From JBFMAE01 sp040756085 (GTDB taxonomy: Bacteria > Desulfobacterota > BSN033 > UBA1163), in NCBI GenBank assembly GCA_040756085.1, contig JBFMAE010000014.1, positions 1 to 20,916 of the forward strand: a DNA stretch of 20,916 bases. Direction: 5' to 3'. This document shows positions 1 to 5,814 of the stretch, one piece after another. The notes beneath the pieces are model-generated. The model did not search any database. It had not been told where the DNA came from and saw only the letters and a program-made list of their open reading frames with translations. Each line of letters opens with the position of its first letter. Within the stretch, counting starts at the first letter, position 1. The position numbers and the translations under genes were made by a program.

Positions 1-1425
1 CAACTCCTTTCCCGGTTTCAGGATCGGTTTGGAGAGAACCTTGCCCTCCTTCACAGTGGGCTCGGAAGGGGAGAACGATACGACCAGTGGAGAAGTGTCT
101 GGAAGGGAGAGGTGAAGATTGCCATGGGGGCCCGGTCTGCAATCTTCGCACCTTTTAAGAATGTTGGGATCATCATTGTCGATGAAGAGCATGACCCTTC
201 CTACAAGCAGGAGGAGAAATTGAAGTATCATGCCAGGGATCTCGCTGTCGTCCGGGCGAAACAGGTGGAGGCCACGCTTCTTTTGGGATCGGCAACACCC
301 TCTCTGGAATCCTTCTATAATGCTGAAAGAGGGAAGTTCCGCCTTCTCACTCTCCCGGAGAGGATTGAAGGAAAGCCCCTTCCGAAGGTGGAGGTGGTGG
401 ACATGAAGAAGGAGGAAGGCCTTCTCTCAGAAAAGGTGAGGGCAGCCCTTCAGAAAAATATCAAAGAAAAGAAACAGAGCCTGCTCTTTCTCAATCGAAG
501 AGGGTTTGCAAATTTTATCCTCTGTCCGGAATGCGGCCTTACCTTCAAATGCCCCAACTGCAGTGTAACCCTCACCTATCACCTCTGGGATCGGTCTCTG
601 CAATGTCATTATTGTGATTATCGAATTCAGGCCCCAGGAGACTGTCCGCAATGCGGGGGTCATCGACTCCAGGGAATGGGGATCGGAACTGAGCGCCTGG
701 AGAAGGAGATTAGAATATTATTTCCGGAGACACAGGTTGGAAGGATGGACCGTGATACAACCTCACGGCGGCGTTCCCATCTCCAGATTCTGAAAAGACT
801 GGAATCCGGGAAGATCGACATCCTGGTGGGAACACAGATGATCGTCAAAGGCCATGACTTTCCAAATGTAACCTTTGTGGGAGTAGCTTCTGCTGACACC
901 TCACTCCACTTTCCTGACTTTCGATCGAGCGAGAGGACCTTTCAACTTCTCACCCAAGTCGCTGGAAGGGCGGGAAGGGGAGAAGTATTTGGAGAAGTGG
1001 TGATCCAGACCTTTAACCCCGACCACTACAGTATCCTCAAGGCAAAGGATCATGACTTCATCGGGTTCTTTCAAGAGGAGATCCAATTCAGAAAGGCACT
1101 GGAATATCCTCCTTTCTCCCGACTGATCAATTTCAGGCTGGTTGGAAACAGTGAGAAAAGGACGAAGGCGATGGCCGAAGAGATGGGGGAGATCGGACAA
1201 TCTCTGTTGAAAAAAGGCTATCGAAAAGGGATCGAGATCTTGGGCCCGAGCACAGCTCCTTTTGCCAAGATGAGAGGCAAATTCCGATGGCAGATGCTGG
1301 CAAAAGGAAGGAGCCCTCAATGGCTGCACCAATTTGCTCAGGATTTGGTGGTACGATTGGAAGCTCAAATCACAGGAAAGGGTGTGAATCTGGATATTGA
1401 TGTCGATCCTGTCTTTATCCTATAA
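1..1425 (+). CDS. priA: Primosomal protein N' (PriA helicase), 3' part only
   Basis: PriA is the 3'-to-5' superfamily 2 helicase that reloads the replisome at stalled forks. The frame is open from base 1, so the gene starts before the window. About 474 of the usual 700-plus residues are visible. Seen in order: a helicase segment with LHSGL and GARSAIFAPF; the Walker B box DEEHD near base 180; motif III GSATPSLES; the PriA-specific zinc region with four CxxC pairs (about bases 525-660); GTERLEKEI; GTQMIVKGHDF; the arginine-finger region QVAGRAGRG; and the typical C-terminal ending DVDPVFIL. A GTG at 112 and an ATG at 124 lie inside the helicase domain and are not the true start. Nothing looks broken. 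The next gene follows after a repeat-containing gap of 117 bases and is functionally unrelated. Confidence 0.97.
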   Translation, partial: QLLSRFQDRFGENLALLHSGLGRGERYDQWRSVWKGEVKIAMGARSAIFAPFKNVGIIIVDEEHDPSYKQEEKLKYHARDLAVVRAKQVEATLLLGSATPSLESFYNAERGKFRLLTLPERIEGKPLPKVEVVDMKKEEGLLSEKVRAALQKNIKEKKQSLLFLNRRGFANFILCPECGLTFKCPNCSVTLTYHLWDRSLQCHYCDYRIQAPGDCPQCGGHRLQGMGIGTERLEKEIRILFPETQVGRMDRDTTSRRRSHLQILKRLESGKIDILVGTQMIVKGHDFPNVTFVGVASADTSLHFPDFRSSERTFQLLTQVAGRAGRGEVFGEVVIQTFNPDHYSILKAKDHDFIGFFQEEIQFRKALEYPPFSRLINFRLVGNSEKRTKAMAEEMGEIGQSLLKKGYRKGIEILGPSTAPFAKMRGKFRWQMLAKGRSPQWLHQFAQDLVVRLEAQITGKGVNLDIDVDPVFIL

Positions 1426-1439
1426 TGGATCGAACTTCA

Positions 1440-1527
1440 GGGCTTCGCCCCAATTGGAATATTGGAATTATGGGTTTCTTCTTGCGACCCATTATTCCAT
1501 CGTTCCAACATTCCATCATTCCAATTA
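1440..1527. repeat. Modular inverted repeat of ATTGGAATA-type units
   Basis: This lies between priA and the PaaK-like gene. A small GGGC-TTC-GCCC hairpin (1440-1450) is followed by a left arm of repeated ATTGGAAT units (1452-1473). The right arm (1488-1526) is built from the complementary ATTCCA/TTCCAA units. Pairing is imperfect but extends over most of the arms. There is no T-run of the kind that ends an intrinsic terminator. Together with the elements at 3446-3576, 10999-11127 and 13386-13556 it forms a group with the same architecture but different unit sequences. Confidence 0.75.
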
Positions 1528-1542
1528 ATTTAGGAGATCACT

Positions 1543-2820
1543 ATGATCGATCGGCTGCGCGGTTATTATCATCGAGAAAAGGAGACAATGTCGAAGCGAA
1601 AACGGGAAACCTATTTGAGGGAGAGGCTTACTGGAATCATTCGTTACGGATACCGCCATTCAAAGGCGGTCCGGTCGAGATTGGATGGAGCAGGGCTAAG
1701 GCCCCAGGAAATAAAGAGTCTTAAAGACCTTGAGAAACTACCCATCACCAAAAAAGCAGATTTAGTCACCTCTCAAAAAGAGGCCCCTCCCTTTGGAGGG
1801 TTTGAGGTCGCCTCTAAAAAGGGGATGAGAAGAATCTACATCTCGCCCGGACCCGTCTTTGAACCCGGTGAATGGGATTATGACGACATCCGATGGGCTC
1901 AGGCACTTTATGCCTGCGGCATTAGAAAAGGGGATGTCGTTCTCAATACCTTCAATTACCATCTCACGCCTTTGGCCCTCATGCTCGATGAATCGTTACA
2001 GATGTTGGGAGCAACCGTCATCCCTGTGGGTCCAGGAAATATCTCCATGCTGATCAACCTGATGCGACAACTCAAATTGACAGGATACCTGGGAACACCC
2101 AGTTTCCTCATGGCGATCATCGAAGCAGCTGAGGGCATGGGCCTCGAGCTAAAAAAGGAGCTTTATCTTAAAGCTGCCTTCGTGGGTGCAGAGATGTTTC
2201 CAGAATCGCTCCGCCAGAAGTTGGAGAACAAACTCGATCTTTTGGTTCGACAGACCTATGGTACGGTCGATGTGGGTTGCCTCGGGTATGAATGTCCAGA
2301 GAAGGAAGGGATGCACATTCCTGAAGATGTGATTGTGGAGATCGTTGATACAGAGACGGGAAGGCAATTAGAAGTGGGTACCACAGGAGAGATCGTGGCC
2401 ACCAATTTCAACAAGACCTTCCCCATGGTTCGCTTTGCTACGGGAGACCTTTCCTATCTGATCGAAGAGCCCTGTCCCTGTGGTCGTACTTCTATGCGTC
2501 TCGGAAAGATCCTGGGCCGTACGGATCAGGTGACCAAAGTCTGGGGAATCTTTATCCATCCCTGGCAGGTGGATGAGATGATGGCAAAATTCCCTATGGT
2601 CGCCAATTATCAGATCGTAGTTTCGAGAAAAGAGTATCGCGATGAGATGACCCTTTACGTTGAGTTAAGAGAGGAGATTGCAGATAAGATCGATCTGAAG
2701 AGGAGATTGGAGAAGGAGGTCCAGGAAATCCTCAAGGTGAAAGGAGAAGTCGCCTTTACAGTGAGAGGCGGCATTCCGGATCGAGCCAAAAAGATCGACG
2801 ACCGTAGGGTCTGGGAGTAA
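1543..2820 (+). CDS. Phenylacetate-CoA ligase (PaaK) family adenylating enzyme, atypical P-loop
   Basis: This 425-residue protein resembles PaaK-type acyl-CoA ligases, which adenylate an aryl or acyl acid and transfer it to CoA. Family signs are the length, a DVVLNTFNYHLTP segment, GATVIPVGPGN, the YGTVDVG motif at about 239-245, VRFATGDLSYLIEEPCPCG, and the C-terminal LGRTDQVTKVWGIFIHP region. The usual serine/threonine/glycine-rich phosphate loop (SSGTTGKP in PaaK) is replaced by SPGPVFEP at 101-108. Substrate or even ligase activity therefore cannot be assumed. The start is supported by AGGAG six bases before ATG. A double-ACT protein follows. Genes of this kind often sit together in anaerobes, which may mean an aromatic or aryl-acid metabolic role, but the sequence does not fix it. 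Confidence 0.85.
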   Translation: MIDRLRGYYHREKETMSKRKRETYLRERLTGIIRYGYRHSKAVRSRLDGAGLRPQEIKSLKDLEKLPITKKADLVTSQKEAPPFGGFEVASKKGMRRIYISPGPVFEPGEWDYDDIRWAQALYACGIRKGDVVLNTFNYHLTPLALMLDESLQMLGATVIPVGPGNISMLINLMRQLKLTGYLGTPSFLMAIIEAAEGMGLELKKELYLKAAFVGAEMFPESLRQKLENKLDLLVRQTYGTVDVGCLGYECPEKEGMHIPEDVIVEIVDTETGRQLEVGTTGEIVATNFNKTFPMVRFATGDLSYLIEEPCPCGRTSMRLGKILGRTDQVTKVWGIFIHPWQVDEMMAKFPMVANYQIVVSRKEYRDEMTLYVELREEIADKIDLKRRLEKEVQEILKVKGEVAFTVRGGIPDRAKKIDDRRVWE

Positions 2821-2827
2821 ACCCCGC

Positions 2828-2848
2828 CCCCAGTGCTAAAGCATGGGG
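2828..2848 (+). repeat. Hairpin with TGCTAAAGCA core
   Basis: CCCCA, a bulged G, then TGCT-AA-AGCA and TGGGG form a stem just 8 bases after the PaaK-like stop codon, followed by CTTTCT. It has the same design (C-run, CTAAAG loop, G-run) as the stronger hairpin at 2886-2905. The two look like copies of one repeat, or a double terminator. Confidence 0.55.
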
Positions 2849-2885
2849 CTTTCTGGGGAAAGAAATTTTTAATGCACTCCTTCAT

Positions 2886-2912
2886 CCCTGCTCTAAAGAG
2901 CGGGGTTTTATT
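2886..2912 (+). terminator. Probable Rho-independent terminator after the PaaK-like gene
   Basis: CCCTGCTC pairs with GAGCGGGG across a TAAA loop (one G-T pair) and is followed directly by TTTTATT. This is the classical stem plus T-run form. No convincing promoter was found between it and the double-ACT gene 55 bases on, so partial read-through or attenuation is possible. Confidence 0.6.
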
Positions 2913-2966
2913 GGGTGCGGGGTAAAAGGAATGGGGCATGAAGGAAAGATTAAAGTGGGGGGTATC

Positions 2967-3437
2967 ATGGCAAATAGCGGTCTGGCCACCGTAAGTATCC
3001 TTTCATTGCCAGATCGACCCGATGTGCCAGGGATGATTCTCCATGCGATGGGGAGGAGGAATATCAATATCGAATTTGATGTCCACAATGTGGATATTGA
3101 GGGAAATGGAAATATGACCTTCTGTATCGACCAGAGGAATTTGGAAGCGGCCATAGAAGTGTTAGAAGGGGTCAAACTCCTGATCGAAGCAAGGGGGATC
3201 TCTTATCATCCCAATGTGGCCGTGATCAGCGTTTTCGGCCCTCACTTCAGAGAAAGGCCGATGATCTCCGGGTTAATGTTCAATGCCCTGGGAACATCCG
3301 GGATAGAGGTCTTAGCGATCAGCACTTCCATCTCCAGTTGTTCCTGCGTGATTCAAACCGAGCAGATCGAGGATGCAATGAGGGCCCTGCACGAAACCTT
3401 CGAGGCTCCCCATCAAATTACGAAATTTGCACCTTAA
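2967..3437 (+). CDS. Stand-alone tandem ACT-domain protein, aspartokinase C-terminus-like
   Basis: About 156 residues from this start, consisting of two ACT domains and little else. The first opens with ATVSILSLPDRPDVPGMIL and includes NINIEFDVHNVD. The second starts at PNVAVISVFGPHFRERP and contains LGTSGIEVLAISTS. This pattern matches the regulatory half of lysine-sensitive aspartate kinases, but there is no kinase domain and none was lost recently, because the upstream DNA is a hairpin repeat. ACT pairs bind amino acids or similar small ligands. A free-standing copy is likely a sensor or a regulator of a partner enzyme. The frame also allows an ATG at 2931. I prefer 2967 because a GGGGGG run precedes it and the first ACT strand starts soon after. 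The PaaK-like neighbour is the best candidate partner. Confidence 0.8.
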   Translation: MANSGLATVSILSLPDRPDVPGMILHAMGRRNINIEFDVHNVDIEGNGNMTFCIDQRNLEAAIEVLEGVKLLIEARGISYHPNVAVISVFGPHFRERPMISGLMFNALGTSGIEVLAISTSISSCSCVIQTEQIEDAMRALHETFEAPHQITKFAP

Positions 3438-3445
3438 TGAGCTGA

Positions 3446-3576
3446 AAGGATTCAAGGGGTCCAGGGTTCGAGGGGTCTAATAAAAATCTAAAAAACACTT
3501 GAACCCACGAACCCCTGCCGGCAGGCCCTGAACCGCGCTGGTACAGGGCAGGCAGGCTCGAATCCTTGAACCCTTA
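3446..3576. repeat. Modular inverted repeat of GGGTTCAAGG-type units with a nested hairpin
   Basis: It starts 9 bases after the double-ACT stop codon. The left arm carries AAGGATTC, AAGGGGT and GGGTTCGAGGGG units (3446-3476). The right arm carries TTGAACCC, CGAACCCC, GAATCCTTGAACCC (3499-3574). The right arm contains a GGCAGG-type hairpin (3514-3525) and a second GGCAGG pair at 3545-3555, as if another repeat had inserted. Confidence 0.7.
3514..3525. repeat. CCTGCC-GGCAGG dispersed hairpin, copy 1
   Basis: A perfect 12-base palindrome, CCTGCCGGCAGG, inside the right arm of the larger repeat. Related copies lie at 3882-3897 and 13405-13423, and a GGGCAGGCAGG run is at 3545-3555. Confidence 0.6.
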
Positions 3577-3584
3577 TTTTCTTA

Positions 3585-3860
3585 ATGCAAATGGAGATCC
3601 ATCACTGTGAGGTCTGCGGCGCAATCCTGGATCCACACTTCTTTGAGTCCTGCCAGTAGTGCAGAAAATATCTCTGTTTCGATCTCACCGGGAAAGAACA
3701 GGCCTGTGCAAAATCCCATCCCAATCATATTGGGTACTATTATTGTTTAGCTTGCTTGAAAGATCTGTTTCTTTGCATAGGTTGTGGCCAGCACAGGGCG
3801 AGAAGAGGACGCTTCGGCCTCAAAGATCATCTCTGCGAAGAATGTTTGCGCTTTGAGTGA
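3585..3860 (+). pseudogene. Cysteine-rich zinc-ribbon-like protein interrupted by one in-frame TAG
   Basis: Reading from ATG 3585 (or ATG 3591) gives 91 codons ending in TGA, with a single in-frame amber codon at 3657-3659 (codon 25). The conceptual protein has 12 cysteines: C8xxC11, C23, C26, C31, C41, C54xxC57, C64xxC67 and C84xxC87, plus several His. This is the layout of a small LIM- or zinc-ribbon-like metal-binding protein. The amber lies inside a CxxC pair (Cys-Gln-stop-Cys), so reading through it keeps perfect spacing and the rest of the frame is undamaged. No strong Shine-Dalgarno is visible. It may be a recently broken gene, a base-call error, or a readthrough gene. Other genes here (4075-4710, panB, the 9554-9646 gene) end in TAG, so TAG works as an ordinary stop. 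I do not know the protein's function. Confidence 0.6.
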
Positions 3861-3969
3861 TAGTTCAGAGTAATTAGTTCGCCTGCCAGTAGGCAGGGCA
3901 GGTAGATATGACAACCATATATAATGATGGTTTGATAAATCAAACCCCTACATTTTGTGGTGAACTATC
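3859..3969. repeat. Candidate small MITE-like element with 9-bp terminal inverted repeats
   Basis: GATAGTTCA at 3859-3867 is the exact reverse complement of TGAACTATC at 3961-3969. Inside are the CCTGCC-AGTA-GGCAGG hairpin (3882-3897) and an 18-base perfect palindrome, GGTTTGATAAATCAAACC (3929-3946). No coding frame is seen. The left end overlaps the stop codon of the cysteine-rich frame. Confidence 0.45.
3882..3897. repeat. CCTGCC-GGCAGG dispersed hairpin, copy 2
   Basis: CCTGCC-AGTA-GGCAGG is followed by another GGCAGG (3897-3902), echoing copies 1 and 3. Confidence 0.6.
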
Positions 3970-4011
3970 TATTTTTTCATTCACTGATAAGGACGGGGTG
4001 GGAGGTAGAAC

Positions 4012-4041
4012 TTGACAAATTGAAAATTATTATGTTACAAT
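4012..4041 (+). promoter_or_regulatory. Sigma70-type promoter for the lytic transglycosylase gene
   Basis: TTGACA (4012-4017) is separated by 18 bases from TACAAT (4036-4041). A transcript would start near 4048, about 27 bases before the ATG at 4075, which has a strong AAGGAGG at 4063-4069. Confidence 0.75.
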
Positions 4042-4057
4042 GTGAAATAATTTCACA
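4041..4057 (+). promoter_or_regulatory. 17-bp palindromic operator candidate over the transcription start
   Basis: TGTGAAATAATTTCACA is a perfect palindrome about one central base. It abuts the -10 box and covers the expected start site, so a bound protein would most simply repress. The half-sites look like those of CRP/FNR-type (TGTGA) and Rex-type (TGTGAA) sites, but the spacing is one base longer than either usual form. The regulator cannot be named. Confidence 0.55.
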
Positions 4058-4074
4058 AGGACAAGGAGGCTATT

Positions 4075-4710
4075 ATGGACTTAAATGATCCGGCGATAAG
4101 GACGGGGCATTCTCCCCGTTCAGTCAATTACATAAAGAATGGCTGTCTCCTCCACCGTATTTTCCTTAAGGTTGCCTTCTTTATCGTCATATTCACCCTG
4201 TCCTTTCACCTACCCTATTTCTCTCCTGAACTCTATAACAAGCAGAAGACTATCCAAGAGATCCTTGAAGTTCTGGAGAGACATCCGACGGAGTTGGCCA
4301 ATGTGACGAAGGAAGAACTTGCTAAGGTGATTTATGAAGAGGCCGTTCGTTATAATCATGATCCAAAATTCATCCTAGCTCTCATCGCCATTGAAAGTTC
4401 CTTCCGGAACTCGTCTGTCTCGGAAAAGGGTGCTAAGGGACTCATGCAGATCATGCCTTATGTGGCAGAATCCCTTGCCCAAGAGTTGGGTATTGAATGG
4501 AGCGGAGATCGTACCCTTTTTAACCCCTTTCTCAATATAAAATTAGGGAGTTATTATCTTTCCCTGCTGATCAGGGATTTTGAAGATCACGGACTGGCCC
4601 TGGTCGCCTATAACTATGGTCCTACATATGTGAAAGGCCTTATCGGGAGAAAAATACGGATTCCCCATAACTATTACCGTAGAGTCATCAATTTTTATCA
4701 GACGATTTAG
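4075..4710 (+). CDS. Membrane-anchored lytic transglycosylase, SLT domain (GH23)
   Basis: A 211-residue protein likely to cleave the MurNAc-GlcNAc bond of peptidoglycan, forming 1,6-anhydro ends. Residues about 29-49 form one hydrophobic segment after a basic stretch, which fits an uncleaved signal anchor with the catalytic domain outside the cytoplasmic membrane. The SLT domain spans about 83-205. The catalytic Glu is E107 in LIAIESSF, followed by SEKGAKGLMQIMP and the late VAYNYGP motif. It is a minimal SLT module without a cell-wall binding domain. The start is well fixed by AAGGAGG and the promoter at 4012-4041. The gene appears monocistronic: its own promoter lies upstream and a long hairpin follows its TAG stop. 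Confidence 0.9.
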   Translation: MDLNDPAIRTGHSPRSVNYIKNGCLLHRIFLKVAFFIVIFTLSFHLPYFSPELYNKQKTIQEILEVLERHPTELANVTKEELAKVIYEEAVRYNHDPKFILALIAIESSFRNSSVSEKGAKGLMQIMPYVAESLAQELGIEWSGDRTLFNPFLNIKLGSYYLSLLIRDFEDHGLALVAYNYGPTYVKGLIGRKIRIPHNYYRRVINFYQTI

Positions 4711-4719
4711 GTGGCCATA

Positions 4720-4759
4720 GGGGAATCCCTTCTATCACTAGTGAGGGAAAGGATTCCCC
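4720..4759 (+). terminator. Long hairpin after the lytic transglycosylase gene
   Basis: GGGGAATCC (4720-4728) pairs exactly with GGATTCCCC (4751-4759), and the interior holds the palindrome TCACTAGTGA. The stem is very strong but is followed by CCGTCCTTCTT, not a clean T-run. It may terminate transcription weakly or protect a 3' end. Confidence 0.5.
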
Positions 4760-4859
4760 CCGTCCTTCTTATCACCGCCTCTCCACCATAGAATTCCATA
4801 GACATTTGTGGTAATTTATAAGGTAAGGAGAAAGAACCCTTTAGAGAAAGGATGGAAAG

Positions 4860-5765
4860 ATGGCTTTCCTTCCCTCCTACATTGGCCTTTTTGAAAAAGG
4901 GGAACTCCAGGACAGGATTCAACTCCTGGAAGGATTTCTCAAAGAGTGTCGGCTCTGCCCGAGGCAGTGTCAGGTCAATCGTCTGAATGGAGAGGTGGGT
5001 TACTGCCAAGCCCCCTCAGCACTTATGGTCTCGAGTGCCTTTCCCCATTTCGGCGAGGAGTCCCCTTTGGTTGGACATCATGGTTCAGGTACGATCTTCC
5101 TCACCCACTGCAACCTTCGATGCATCTTCTGCCAGAATTATGACATCAGCCATCTGGGAAGGGGGGAGCACATTACCTCCTCAGATATGGCACGGGTCAT
5201 GGTGAGACTCCAGGAAATGGGATGCCACAACATCAACTTCGTCACCCCCACCCACTATGTCCCTCAGATCATGGCTTCTCTTCCAGAGGCAATTGAGATG
5301 GGTCTTCGTCTTCCCATTGTCTATAACTGTTCGGGATATGAGTCGATCGAGGTGATTCGACTCTTAGATGGGATCGTCGATATCTATATGCCCGATGCAA
5401 AATATATGGATGAAAAGCATTCGAAACGGTTCTCCAATGCCCCGGATTATCCAGAGGTTCTCAAAAAAGTTCTTAAAGAGATGCACCGGCAGGTAGGGGA
5501 CCTGGCGATCAACTCCACAGGGATTGCTGAAAGAGGACTCTTGATCAGACACCTGGTGATGCCGGGAGGGGTGGCCTCTTCTGAACCGGTTCTCAAGTTC
5601 ATCGCCGAGGAGATCTCTGTTCATTCCTATGTCAACATCATGGTTCAATACCGACCTGAATACAGAGCCTATGAATATTCTGAGATCAGCCGTCGGGTCA
5701 CCCAAAAGGAGTATTTGGAAGCCATCCAGATAGCCAAGCGCTTCCATCTTCATCGAGGGTTTTAA
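4860..5765 (+). CDS. PflX-like radical SAM protein (COG1313 type)
   Basis: This 301-residue protein belongs to the radical SAM family related to pyruvate formate-lyase activating enzymes. The radical SAM cluster ligands are the CxxxCxxC motif C84-C88-C91 in LTHCNLRCIFCQN. An N-terminal cysteine group, C30xxC33xxxC37 with C49, is typical of this uncharacterised branch and could hold a second metal site. Later motifs are NINFVTPTHYVPQI, LPIVYNCSGYES, DIYMPDAKY and LVMPGG. There is no obvious glycyl-radical partner next door, so the substrate is unknown. It could act as an activase or modify a protein or small molecule. The start is the ATG after a weak GGA-rich leader. A GTAAGGGC hairpin separates it from the next gene. 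Confidence 0.85.
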   Translation: MAFLPSYIGLFEKGELQDRIQLLEGFLKECRLCPRQCQVNRLNGEVGYCQAPSALMVSSAFPHFGEESPLVGHHGSGTIFLTHCNLRCIFCQNYDISHLGRGEHITSSDMARVMVRLQEMGCHNINFVTPTHYVPQIMASLPEAIEMGLRLPIVYNCSGYESIEVIRLLDGIVDIYMPDAKYMDEKHSKRFSNAPDYPEVLKKVLKEMHRQVGDLAINSTGIAERGLLIRHLVMPGGVASSEPVLKFIAEEISVHSYVNIMVQYRPEYRAYEYSEISRRVTQKEYLEAIQIAKRFHLHRGF

Positions 5766-5766
5766 A

Positions 5767-5800
5767 TCGTAAGGGCAAACCGATGTGTTCGCCCTTACGA
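5767..5800. repeat. GTAAGGGC/GCCCTTAC hairpin repeat
   Basis: TCGTAAGGGC (5767-5776) pairs perfectly with GCCCTTACGA (5791-5800) across a 14-base loop. It resembles widely seen REP-like GGGCGAACAC elements. It begins one base after the radical SAM stop codon, which argues that the GTG at 5785 inside it is not the start of the next gene. Confidence 0.7.
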
Positions 5801-5814
5801 ACGGGACACTTACA

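Noticed and set aside
1425..1724. A 99-residue frame overlapping the PaaK-like start
   Set aside because: It is read through the inverted repeat and then out of frame with the PaaK-like gene. No ribosome binding site and no family.
3585..3860. Pyrrolysine or other recoded amber in the cysteine-rich frame
   Set aside because: Possible in principle, but TAG ends at least three other genes here and no pyl genes or suppressor tRNA are visible. Mutation or base-call error is simpler.
4041..4057. Calling the palindrome a definite CRP or Rex site
   Set aside because: Half-sites fit, but the spacer is one base longer than the usual forms of both, so only an unnamed operator is claimed.
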